Below are positions 54,812 to 63,236 of a DNA stretch of 64,000 nucleotides, piece after piece (the stretch's first letter is position 1; every line of letters starts with the position of its first letter). Where the stretch lies: the NCBI GenBank assembly GCA_016192455.1, contig JACPUC010000030.1:1-64000 (forward strand). Reading direction: 5' to 3'. The stretch comes from Candidatus Tectimicrobiota bacterium. GTDB taxonomy: Bacteria > JACPUC01. The notes beneath the pieces were generated by a model. It was not told the origin of the DNA. It saw nothing but the letters and a program-made list of their open reading frames with translations, and did not search any database. Made by a program: the position numbers and the translations under genes.

Positions 54812-56905
54812 ATGTATCGCTCCATCTATGTACCCGTGGATGCCTCGGAGCATGCGCGTCGCGCCGCTGACCTTGCCGTGGAGCTGGCGCGCCGCTGCGG
54901 GGCGGCTCTGACCGGCAGCCACGTCGTCGAGGACCCACTCGCCGCGACGCGCCTGGCGCTCCTGCGCAGGACGCCGGCGGGCGCCCCGTTCTCCGCGGGA
55001 CCCCACGTGGTGGAGGGCGAAACCTCCCATGGGGAGTCGGCATTGCGGCCATCGCGGGCCGCGGCGCCGCCAGGGGACGGCGCGTCGCCCGCCGTGGCGG
55101 AAGCCTTCGCCTCGCTGGCGCAGCGCAGCGCCGCCGCCGGCCTGACGTTCGAGCGCAAGACCCTGCGCGGCAGCCATCACCGGCTCCTCGCGCGCGACAT
55201 CGAAGCCGGCGCGTACGATCTGGTGATCCTCGGCGCCCACGGCGGCGGGGCCGTCAAGGAGAGCCTCATCGGCAGCGTCTGCGAGCGCGTCGTGCGGCGA
55301 GTCAGCACGGATACGCTGATCGTCCGCGCGACGGCGCCGCTGCGGGATCAACTGCGGGGCGGCATCGTGGTGGGGATTGACGGCAGCCCCCAGAGCATGG
55401 CCGGGCTGCTCACCGCGGTCGAGTTGGGGCGGCTCTTCGAGACGCCGGTGGAAGCCGTCGCGGTCTACGACCCCTATCTCCACTACACGATGTTCAACGG
55501 CATCGTGGGGGTGCTCAACGAGCAGGCCTCGCGGGTCTTCCGCTTCAAGGAGCAGGAGCAGCTCCACGAAGAGATCATCGACACGGGTCTGGCGAAAATC
55601 TACCAGTCGCACCTGGAGATCGCCCAACAGATCGCCCGCGAGCAGGGCGCCTCCCTCAAGATCACCCTCCTGGACGGCAAGGCATTCGAAAAGATGCTCC
55701 TCTACCTGCGGCGCCAGCAGCCCTGGCTGGTTGTCCTGGGACGCTACGGCGTGCATCGCGACGGGGAGAGCGCCGAGCTGGGAAGCAACACCGAGAACCT
55801 GCTGCGCTCGGCCCCCTGCAACGTGCTGCTGACGGCCCGCACGTTCTACCCTCGCATCGACCTGAAGGCCGAGGAGAGCATCGCCTGGACCGAGGAGGCC
55901 CAGGAGCGCATGAAGCGGGTGCCGCCGTTGGTGACGGGGATCGCGCGCACGGCCATTCTGCGCTATGCCATCGAGCGGGGACACTCGGTGGTGACGTCGA
56001 AGGTCATCGATGAAGCGATGCACATCTTCATGCCGGAGGGCACGGCGCGCGCCATGGGGGATGCCGCCAAGAAGCTGGCCGCGGCCACGGTCGAGGGCGA
56101 TGCGCGGATGCGCAGCATCTGCACCATCTGCGGCTATGCCGCCAAGGAGGAGCAGCCGCGCAAGTGCCCGGTGTGCGGCGCCGGCGCTGAGTCGTTCCAG
56201 CACATCGACCGCCAGGTCGTGCAGGCGATCATCGACAGCGAGGGAGGGGTGCAGGTCGAGGAGACCTTCGACGGCGTGGCGCTGAAGTGGACCGTCGAAG
56301 CGCGGGCGCTGCTGCGCGGCATCGAGGATACCTACCAACGCCGGCGCGCCAAGGCGCGCATTGAAAAGCGCGCCCGCAGTAGGAAGCTGAGCGCCATTAC
56401 GGCGGACTTCGCCCGCCCCATCATCGAGGAAGCCAGCGGCGTCGAGCTGGGCGGGGCGCCTCCCATGCAGGCGCCGGTAACGGCCGCCCCAGGCTCTGCG
56501 GACGCCGCCGCGGAGGGGGCCGAGGCTGATGCGGCGCGCAGCCCCTTCGTGTGGCTCGATGAGGCGGTGCAGAGGCTGCGGCGCGTGCCGGCGGGCTTCA
56601 TGCGGGAGATGACGCGCTCGCGGATTGAGGCCCTCGCCGCCGAGCGCGGGGCAACGACCATCACCCTGCGCCTTGCCGAGGACGCCATCGGCCAGGCGCG
56701 CCAGGTGATGGACTCGATGGTGGGGGCCTACATGAGCGAGGAGGGCCGCAGCACGCTCCGCCGCGCCGCCGCGTCGCCGCAGGTCGGGGTCGGCGATGAT
56801 GCGCAGCCGGGGACGATCAAGAGCGCCACCCGCAGCCGCGACGTGCCACGGCTCAATGAGGTGACGTTGGCCCCCTACCCGAAGCCGAACGAGGCAACGA
56901 ACTGA
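54812..56905 (+). CDS. Fusion of two Usp domains, PCP_red-like segments and a rubredoxin-like knuckle
   Basis: The 697-residue protein has a universal stress domain at about 1-175 (SIYVPVDASEHARRAADLA, LVILGAHGGGAVKESLIGSV) and a second at about 183-345 (GGIVVGIDGSPQS, VLGRYGVHRD). At about 357-405 it has a segment like the PCP_red domain of protochlorophyllide reductase subunits (WTEEAQERMKRVPPLVTGIA). Next come CTICGY and CPVCGA (about 436-455), a rubredoxin-like metal site, a basic helical linker, and a second PCP_red-like segment (WLDEAVQRLRRVPAGFMREM, about 578-630). The Usp loops would bind ATP and the knuckle iron or zinc. Redox or metal sensing coupled to stress signalling is a reasonable inference. 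It is a single gene without operon partners. Confidence 0.82.
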   Translation: MYRSIYVPVDASEHARRAADLAVELARRCGAALTGSHVVEDPLAATRLALLRRTPAGAPFSAGPHVVEGETSHGESALRPSRAAAPPGDGASPAVAEAFASLAQRSAAAGLTFERKTLRGSHHRLLARDIEAGAYDLVILGAHGGGAVKESLIGSVCERVVRRVSTDTLIVRATAPLRDQLRGGIVVGIDGSPQSMAGLLTAVELGRLFETPVEAVAVYDPYLHYTMFNGIVGVLNEQASRVFRFKEQEQLHEEIIDTGLAKIYQSHLEIAQQIAREQGASLKITLLDGKAFEKMLLYLRRQQPWLVVLGRYGVHRDGESAELGSNTENLLRSAPCNVLLTARTFYPRIDLKAEESIAWTEEAQERMKRVPPLVTGIARTAILRYAIERGHSVVTSKVIDEAMHIFMPEGTARAMGDAAKKLAAATVEGDARMRSICTICGYAAKEEQPRKCPVCGAGAESFQHIDRQVVQAIIDSEGGVQVEETFDGVALKWTVEARALLRGIEDTYQRRRAKARIEKRARSRKLSAITADFARPIIEEASGVELGGAPPMQAPVTAAPGSADAAAEGAEADAARSPFVWLDEAVQRLRRVPAGFMREMTRSRIEALAAERGATTITLRLAEDAIGQARQVMDSMVGAYMSEEGRSTLRRAAASPQVGVGDDAQPGTIKSATRSRDVPRLNEVTLAPYPKPNEATN

Positions 56906-57790
56906 CCTCACCCCGAAGCGTGCCGAGCGCGAAAGCTCGGAACGGCTCGCCATCCTCGGCGGCGCAGTTGGGTGCGGCAGGCTCCCATCGAGTTGGCCCT
57001 TGGCATCTTTGCAGGGAACTCCACGCGCGGGAGCCTCTCTTACTGAATCGAGGCGAACCCGTGGGTGAGTGTCGGCTCAGGCTGGCTTTACCTTTGCGGC
57101 TGGGAAAGGCAGCGCCGGGCCGCCCGTGCCTCCGGGGGCGCTCCGCAGCCTTTCCAACGCAAGACATGCCGCGGTCTTAACGAGCGATGAGCGCGGCAAC
57201 ACGGACCCGAGGCGGATGCCGAGGGGCAACGTCGAACCTAGTGTTGCGTCTCAGAAGTTCGCTCACACCGTTGCGGCGCTGCTCGCTGCATTGGCAAGGG
57301 GCTTGTGAGGAACCCATGCTCCCCCACACTCCCATCCCATAGGGGTGATTCGCGAACCGCCCCTCCAAGCCGGGGCGCGCGAGGAGACACGGTTCCTTCC
57401 CAGACTGAGGTTGCGGGCGGGGCAAGCCCCGCCCCTACGATCAGCCCCCGCGGGCGCAGTTGGGGAGAAGGTCCCCTCTCAGGAGTAGGTGATGGAACGT
57501 AGGGGACACGATACTGGCGTTGCGTCTCCTAAGTTCGTTAACTACCTTAGCAACATTGTTGCCAAGGCGAGGCGGTTTTTGTGCGAGGAAGCCGCGCCTC
57601 ATCCCTCAGCGATGGGCGCGCCCCGATTGCGCTAGCCGCTGCGCAACGCACGGGGAATGGGGCTGTGGCGAAGCAAGGGTCCCCCACAAAAAAATGAAGC
57701 CTGCAACGCATCAACTTTGCCAGGGAACTTTTGAGACGTAACACGAGGTGTGATGAACCTGATCTTGCACCAAGAGGGAGGAACGACTCA
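56906..57790. repeat. Repeat-rich intergenic region with copies B and C of the dispersed element
   Basis: Copy B (57236-57445) shares ordered blocks with 6590-6840, including TTGGCAAGGGGC and CAGACTGAGGTT. It contains a degenerate GATTCGCGAACCGCC palindrome at about 57346-57366. Copy C (about 57513-57690) repeats its start, GTTGCGTCTC then AAGTTCG, and diverges afterwards. The overlapping ORFs are motif-free. The cupredoxin promoter should be near the right end but no clear pair is visible. Confidence 0.7.
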
Positions 57791-58534
57791 ATGAGCATCT
57801 GTGGAAGAAACCTGAAGGGGTGGGTCTGGGGGCTCTTCCTTGCCCTGCTCGTGCTCGGCCTGACGATGAGCGCCTCAGCGTACCAGGCTGAGGAGGTGAA
57901 GAATGGCGGCACGATCACCGGCAAGATCCTCTTCAAAGGGACGCCGCCCCCGCGCGAAACGTTGAAGGCCTCGAAGGATACCGAAGTGTGCGGCACGGAG
58001 GTGCCTTCCGAGGCGCTCGTTGTGGGCGAGAACAAGGGCATCCAATGGGCCATTGTCAGCCTTGTCGATATCAAGAAGGGCAAGGGCGTCGACAAGAAAG
58101 CAACGGTTGAGCTCGATCAGAAAGGCTGCCACTATGTTCCCCACGTCGTGAAGGTGCCGGCGGGCGGAACTTTGACCGTGCTGAACTCCGACGGCATCCT
58201 GCATAACATCCACACGTACAGCAAAGTGAACAAGTCGGTGAACAAGGCTCAACCGAAGTTCCGCAAGAAGCTTCTCATCGACAACACCTTCAAGGATCCT
58301 GAGCTGGTCAGTGTGAAGTGCGACGCGCACGCCTGGATGAGCGGTTACATCCTCGTCGAGGAGCATCCGTACCATGCCGTCACGAAGGCGGATGGGAGCT
58401 TCTCGCTTTCTGACGTCCCTCCCGGCACGTATAAGGTGGAGGTGTGGCAGGAGAAGCTCGGCAAAGTCACCAAAGAGGTGAAAGTGGAGGCTGGAAAAGC
58501 AACGACCCTGGATGTCGAGCTTGCCGCCATGTAG
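57791..58534 (+). CDS. Secreted cupredoxin with carboxypeptidase-regulatory-like domain
   Basis: The 247-residue exported protein has a signal peptide ending SASA. A plastocyanin-like fold has candidate type 1 copper ligands His in LHNIHTY and the Cys-His-Met set in CDAHAWM. The C-terminal 60 residues (KADGSFSLSDVPPGTYKVEVWQ) are a carboxypeptidase-regulatory-like beta domain. It is probably a periplasmic blue-copper electron carrier or copper-binding protein, like methylamine-utilisation type cupredoxins. ATG at 57791 follows GGGAGGA. Confidence 0.87.
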   Translation: MSICGRNLKGWVWGLFLALLVLGLTMSASAYQAEEVKNGGTITGKILFKGTPPPRETLKASKDTEVCGTEVPSEALVVGENKGIQWAIVSLVDIKKGKGVDKKATVELDQKGCHYVPHVVKVPAGGTLTVLNSDGILHNIHTYSKVNKSVNKAQPKFRKKLLIDNTFKDPELVSVKCDAHAWMSGYILVEEHPYHAVTKADGSFSLSDVPPGTYKVEVWQEKLGKVTKEVKVEAGKATTLDVELAAM

Positions 58535-58909
58535 TCTCTTGGTTGACCGGCGGGAACGGCGGGGCCGGCTGGAACGGTGGGGGTGGACCCCCAGGCAGTC
58601 GGCCCCTCCTGCCGCGCCACACGATGGGGAGAGGTTTGCCGGCCATCTTTCCGCCGCCGTCGCGGGAAGTGCCGCGGCGAAAGCTGCGCGCCCTTGCTGA
58701 AGGGTTTGAATCGGGCCGCCGTCACGCTCCAAGCGGCCCAGGCGTTGGCTCACAGCGTCAGGCGCGGGGAGTGTGAAACGCAGTCCACTGCGGGCGAGAC
58801 TCCCCCCCTCGCGCCCCGGCGCGACTCAGCCCGGCCTTGCCAGCGGCAGGTGCGGGTGCTGCCTCTTCCCGAAAGGGGCGGGAGCGGAGCTGCTACGCTT
58901 GTGGGCGCC
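58535..58909. other. Gene-free region between the cupredoxin and yjbQ
   Basis: The reading frame upstream of YjbQ is open but is Arg/Pro-rich and motif-free, so it is not part of the gene. A GAGACTCCCCCCCTCGCG segment resembles the dispersed repeats. Confidence 0.5.
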
Positions 58910-59323
58910 ATGAAGTTCCATACGGAATATCGCACCTTCCATACCCAAAAGCATCGCGAGTACCTTAACATCACCCGCGAAGTTGAAGAGGTGGTGGCAA
59001 AGAGCGGCATTGCGGAGGGGATGGTGCTCGTTTCCGCCCTGCATATCACGGCGGGGGTCTACATCAACGATGCGGAGTCCGGCCTTCTGCAGGATATCGA
59101 GGACTGGCTGGAGCGCCTGGCGCCGAGCGGGCCAGACTATCACCACCATCGCAGCGGCGAGACCAACGGCGACGCGCACCTGAAGAACCTCCTCATCGGC
59201 CATCAGGTGCTGGTGCCAGTGACCGAAGGGCGTCTTGATCTGGGGCCATGGCAGCAGGTGTACTACGCGGAGTTCGATGGTCAACGCCCCAAACGCCTCA
59301 TTATCAAGGTCATGGGTGGTTGA
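58910..59323 (+). CDS. yjbQ: YjbQ family (UPF0047) protein
   Basis: The 137-residue protein has the family blocks [46 protein letters not shown] and [16 protein letters not shown]. The conserved His, Asp and Glu residues form the known fold's pocket. E. coli YjbQ has promiscuous thiamin phosphate synthase activity, but its main role is unclear. The start is set where similarity begins. Confidence 0.93.
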   Translation: MKFHTEYRTFHTQKHREYLNITREVEEVVAKSGIAEGMVLVSALHITAGVYINDAESGLLQDIEDWLERLAPSGPDYHHHRSGETNGDAHLKNLLIGHQVLVPVTEGRLDLGPWQQVYYAEFDGQRPKRLIIKVMGG

Positions 59324-59453
59324 GCCTGGGACCGCTGGGGATGCGGCGCAGAAAAAACTGCTTGACGGAAACTTCCAGCCATTTTACTAGGGATAACGAC
59401 TATCAGGCGTACCCCAACCCGCAAGCCTCACGAGAACTGCCTGAGACCCGTTG

Positions 59454-60296
59454 ATGTCGCTGAAACTCGCCGCATTCGAAATTCTGCGCGCCTGCCGCGC
59501 CTCACTCCCCGCTAGAGAACTTGCCCAGCGCCTCTTCAAGAGTCCGTGCATTCCTCCGTCGTTGAGCGAGACGCTCATCGCCACGTTATTCTCGCAAGAT
59601 GAGCGGTTCGTCCGCGACAACGGGGAGAGATGGCGTCTTTCCTCTGTCTGCCTGCAGAGCAGCCTCTTTCACGACTTCATCGAGCTGGCGTCGTTTTGTG
59701 TCGTCGATGTCGAAACCACGGGAGGCAAACCGCCGGCCGACAAGATCACCGAGCTTGCCGCGGTGCGGGTGCAAGGCGGGAAGCAGGTGGGGGAGTTCTG
59801 CGCCCTGGTGAACCCTGGGCGGCCGATCCCGCCCTTCGTGGCTCGATTGACGGGGATCAACGATGGCATGGTGGAGAAGATGCCGTCGATCGAGGAGGTG
59901 CTGGAATCGTTCCTGTCGTTTTTGGGAGAGAGCATCTTCGTCGCTCACCACGCCTCGTTCGACCGGCGCTTCCTCAACGCGGCCCTCGAAGAGGTGGGGC
60001 GACTCCCCATGGCGAATCCCGAGCTCTGCAGCGCGCGTCTGGGGCGTCGTTTCCTGCCGCACGTGCGTAGCTCATCCCTCGACAGCCTGGCGGCCTACTT
60101 CGGGATTGAGATCCCGTACCGTCACCGCGCCTTCGGCGATGCCCGCGCCACGGGTGAGCTCCTCCTCCGCTACCTGGAGATGGCGGCCGACTTCGGCATC
60201 CACAGCCTCAGCGCCCTGCTCGCCTTCCAGAAGCAGGCCCGCAAGCAGCCACGGGCCCGGCGCCACCGCAAAAAAAAGCAGGCAGCCTCGTCCTGA
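59454..60296 (+). CDS. DnaQ-like DEDDh 3'-5' exonuclease
   Basis: The 280-residue protein has a helical N-terminus (about 1-75), then the exonuclease fold with VDVETTGG (first Asp-Glu), HASFDRRF (second Asp) and HRAFGDARAT (His and last Asp), so all DEDDh residues are present. It resembles the DNA polymerase III epsilon chain or the nuclease part of similar proteins, without the usual polymerase-binding tail. The last residues are very basic (ARRHRKKKQ). ATG at 59454 is used rather than the preceding TTG. The gene ends in a shared terminator. Confidence 0.88.
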   Translation: MSLKLAAFEILRACRASLPARELAQRLFKSPCIPPSLSETLIATLFSQDERFVRDNGERWRLSSVCLQSSLFHDFIELASFCVVDVETTGGKPPADKITELAAVRVQGGKQVGEFCALVNPGRPIPPFVARLTGINDGMVEKMPSIEEVLESFLSFLGESIFVAHHASFDRRFLNAALEEVGRLPMANPELCSARLGRRFLPHVRSSSLDSLAAYFGIEIPYRHRAFGDARATGELLLRYLEMAADFGIHSLSALLAFQKQARKQPRARRHRKKKQAASS

Positions 60297-60312
60297 GCTG
60301 CCTGCTTTTTTT
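60270..60312. terminator. Bidirectional rho-independent terminator
   Basis: A perfect 10-bp stem AGCAGGCAGC/GCTGCCTGCT (loop of ten) has an A-run on the left and a T-run on the right. It overlaps the dnaQ-like stop and can terminate both that gene and the convergent regulator gene. Confidence 0.92.
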
Positions 60313-60426
60313 GCTGCCGTATCCTGGCCTGGGGGAGTGTGCCGCTTCAAGAGCCTAAGGGGCGGTCCGCGTTCTTCCGCGCTGCCGCCGAAGCCGTGGA
60401 GTGCAGCCGCCGGTGCTGCGCCGTCA

Positions 60427-61071
60427 TCACGAGCCTACCGGCAGCATCATCACGCGGGCAAGGCGTTCCAGTGCCTTGTTCTGAATCTGTCGGATGCGCT
60501 CACGGGTAAGGTCAAATTCCTGACCGATCTCTTCCAGGGTTCGCTGTGGCCGGTTCTGGATGCCGAGCCGCTGCATGAGGATCTCCCGCTCGCGGTAGGG
60601 GAGCTTCTGCAGCCACTGGAACGCCATGGGGTCGTCTCCGCAGAGGGCCTCCACCACTTCAGGATGCCTCTCCGGCAGGCTCGGTCCTTCATGTCCAAAC
60701 TTCGGCCGGCGGGGAATCTTATACTCCCGCATGCGGGCCAGGATGGAAGACTTGCTGTACCCCATGTTGTCGGCGATCTGGGCGGCCGTCAGGCGCTTCT
60801 CGAGGTACTCGCGCCGCAGCGTCTCGGCATCAATAGCGGCCCGATGCGGGCGGCCCTTGCCGTTGATGTCCACTTCCTTGAAAAAGCGCTCTGGGTCGAT
60901 GTGAAAGGCCGCGAGGATCTTGTGGATGCTCTCGTTGCTTGGCACACGACGACCGCGCTCGAAGTAGTAGATCGCCGTCGGACTTAAGCCGGCAAGCTCG
61001 GCGAACTTCTTCCGCGACAGACCGAGAACACTTCGTATCTCGAAAATCTTTTCGTGTATCGTCATCTTCAT
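60427..61071 (-). CDS. XRE HTH fused to a sigma-70 region 4-like domain
   Basis: The 214-residue protein has an XRE-type helix-turn-helix at about 5-62 (LSRKKFAELAGLSPTAIYYFERG), a second HTH-like segment at 84-120 (AAQIADNMGYSKSSILARMREY) and a region 4-like HTH at about 157-207 (LPYREREILMQRLG, then LEEIGQEFDLTRERIRQIQ). There is no sigma region 2, so it should not act as a normal sigma factor; it may bind DNA at two kinds of site or contact RNA polymerase. A strong promoter at 61240-61268 drives it with a 160-base leader. It could regulate itself through the leader. Confidence 0.87.
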   Translation of the reverse strand: MKMTIHEKIFEIRSVLGLSRKKFAELAGLSPTAIYYFERGRRVPSNESIHKILAAFHIDPERFFKEVDINGKGRPHRAAIDAETLRREYLEKRLTAAQIADNMGYSKSSILARMREYKIPRRPKFGHEGPSLPERHPEVVEALCGDDPMAFQWLQKLPYREREILMQRLGIQNRPQRTLEEIGQEFDLTRERIRQIQNKALERLARVMMLPVGS

Positions 61072-61967
61072 GGTCAGCTCGACATCCTCATGTTAACGGG
61101 GTGGGAGGTACAGGCAGCGGTCTCGCCCCCCGGCAGGGACCGCCTCTCAGGAGCAGCAACGAACGGACGACCGGCAACACCAAACCCCCTTGACGCGAAA
61201 GCAGCACACGCCCTTCCACTTCTCTGTCACGATGGTTGAAATATATACACGAACACAACTGATGTCAAGAAGCAGCCTGCACATTTTTCATGGTAGATGC
61301 TGGAAATTCCTAAGCTTGCGGACGAGCCCCTGAAACTTCTCAACACTACCCCCCCGGTCAAACGCTAACACTTCACGATGAAAAGATTTGAAGTCGGTTC
61401 AGAGACAAGAGCCCGACCTCCGCAGGAGCTGGCGCGAGGCGAGATGGCGGCCCGCCGCAGCCGGGACCGAGTCACCGACGCGCCCTGCCACAACCGAGGG
61501 AGCCGCTGCTTCTTCCCCCTCTCTGCATCACAGATGGGAGAATATGTCAAGTAGATTACCGCTTCCTCCTTGGGCCCTGGAGCTTGGCACTCCTACCCCG
61601 CCGGCGGATGCTTGCCAGGGCACACCTTGCACTGCCGCTGCATTGTGGCCCCCTCGGCGCTTCGCGGTGCAGGGCGTTCACCATGGGAAACGCTCCCCGC
61701 AACCTGCTACCCCAAACTTCCAGAAGCGCTCCATTGCTCCTTAACATTTAGGAGACAAGACAAGTGTCAAGGAAGTTCCCATGTCCTGCGCCGTTTGTTG
61801 ATGAGGGGCAGCCGCCGGCGCCTGCCCGCCAGCCTGGTCGCCCAAGTTCGGCGGTCGCGCCGCGGCGGCCGACAGGGGAAGGGCGATGGCGCCCGGGCTC
61901 GATGGCGCCAGGCAGGGCGGCCGCCCCGGAGCTGGGGCGCGCAAGCGACTCGGGCGCCGCGTGGCGC
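61072..61967. other. Gene-free region with a strong minus-strand promoter
   Basis: It contains the promoter of the XRE-sigma4 gene at 61240-61268 and an AT-rich segment 61230-61330 unlike its surroundings. The remaining ORFs are arginine-rich and motif-free. It also serves as the downstream end of the EamA gene. Confidence 0.55.
61240..61268 (-). promoter_or_regulatory. Strong sigma-70 promoter of the XRE-sigma4 gene
   Basis: On the minus strand, TTGACA is followed after exactly 17 bp by TATATT, five of six matches to the -10 consensus. It lies about 160 bp upstream of the start codon. It is the best promoter-like sequence noticed in the window. Confidence 0.8.
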
Positions 61968-62843
61968 TCATGAGGGGTAGAGCGCCAGCACGAGCACTCC
62001 GAACATCGTGCACAGCCCGCCGAGGATAGCGGCAGGAGTGAACTGCTCATAGCGGCGCATGAAGAGGGCTCCGAAGATGAGGGTGCCGAGAGGATTGCTG
62101 TTCACAATCGGCGAGATGGTGATCAGGTCGCCGTGGCGCAGGGCGGTAAAGTAGAGGGCATAGGCAATGGTGATGGAGAGACCGGCCAGGGTCAGGTAGG
62201 GGAGATCACGGCGGGCGGCGCGCCAGGGTCCCAGCGCGGGGCTGAGCACCCGAACGATTCCGAGCAGAGCAAGGGCCGCCGTGGTGGCCAGGGCGCTCCC
62301 CAGCATCGGCGCGCCACCTTGCAACAGCGCCTCCTTGCGCAGAACCATGGCCCCGGAGAAGCAGATGGCTGAGGCCAGGGGGTAGATGAGGTCGCTCCGT
62401 TTGAACGCCTTGACCTGGCGCTCGAAGGAGATCAACGCCACCCCCAGAACCACCGTCACCGCCCCGATGGCGGTCGGCAGCGTCAGGCGTTCGCCGAAGA
62501 AGATGATGCCCGCCAGGGCGGCGAAGAAGGGGGCGACCGCCGTCAGTGGCGCGGCGCGCGCCATGCCGACGCGGATGATGCCCTCGAAGAAGAGGTACCA
62601 GGAGAGCGCCGGAGAGAGGAACCCCGAGAGCACGAAGTAGAGGCCGGCGCCCAGGCCCGCAAGCTCGAGCTGGCCGAAGAAGGCGGCTACGAGCCAGAGG
62701 CCAAGGCAGGCGACGGCCACCGAGAAGAGGACGCCAGCGAAGGTGGAGGTGCCCCGCAAGCCGAGCCGGACCAGGATCGTTTGGGCGGAGAAACTCAGGG
62801 AGGTGAGGAGAGCCAGGATCTCTGGAGTCATGCCGGTCTTCAT
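61968..62843 (-). CDS. EamA (DMT) family transporter
   Basis: The 291-residue protein has ten hydrophobic helices in two EamA halves. The first half includes PALSWYLFFEGIIRVGMARAAPL and FFGERLTLPTAIGAVTVVLG; the second includes ITIAYALYFTALRHGDLITI and SPIVNSNPLGTLIFG. It probably exports a small metabolite across the cytoplasmic membrane. ATG at 62843 (MKTGMTPEILALL) follows AGGAAGGG and removes a non-conserved 90-residue leader in the ORF track. Confidence 0.88.
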   Translation of the reverse strand: MKTGMTPEILALLTSLSFSAQTILVRLGLRGTSTFAGVLFSVAVACLGLWLVAAFFGQLELAGLGAGLYFVLSGFLSPALSWYLFFEGIIRVGMARAAPLTAVAPFFAALAGIIFFGERLTLPTAIGAVTVVLGVALISFERQVKAFKRSDLIYPLASAICFSGAMVLRKEALLQGGAPMLGSALATTAALALLGIVRVLSPALGPWRAARRDLPYLTLAGLSITIAYALYFTALRHGDLITISPIVNSNPLGTLIFGALFMRRYEQFTPAAILGGLCTMFGVLVLALYPS

Positions 62844-63236
62844 CCCTTCCTGGCGGCGAGCGACGCGCAGCCGCGGCGCACGGCGTTCGCGCCGCCCAGG
62901 CGAGCAAGCCGGGCACGGAACCCCGCGGGACGTGCCAGCCGTCGCACCGACCTTGTACCTTGACTGCCAAGGAAGTTCAAATGGCGGGGAGCGGGGGGCC
63001 CCAGTTCTCCTCCAACGAATGCCTCCCGCTGGCGTGGCCATTAGGGGGCTTTCACCTTGACAAAACCTGAGGAGACTGTTAGGCAGCAAGGCAGGGAGCG
63101 TCATCGCGATCATCGTGGCGGAAGTTCCACAGGGTGGCTCGCGCTCCTCGGTGGCGCGCGCGTCGGGTTTCGCGGCCCAGGTTTTGCGGTCTCGCGCGCC
63201 GGACCAGCCTTCGTGCTACAGCTCAAGGAGTGCCCC
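62844..63236. other. Divergent intergenic region
   Basis: No gene is supported. It separates the minus-strand EamA gene from the plus-strand UbiD-like gene and should hold both promoters, but none is clearly visible. AAGGAG is present just before the UbiD-like ATG. Confidence 0.45.

Noticed and set aside
54719-56953. 744-aa minus-strand ORF opposite the Usp fusion gene
   Set aside because: Shadow ORF rich in His, Arg and Gly; the plus frame has two Usp domains and Cys knuckles.
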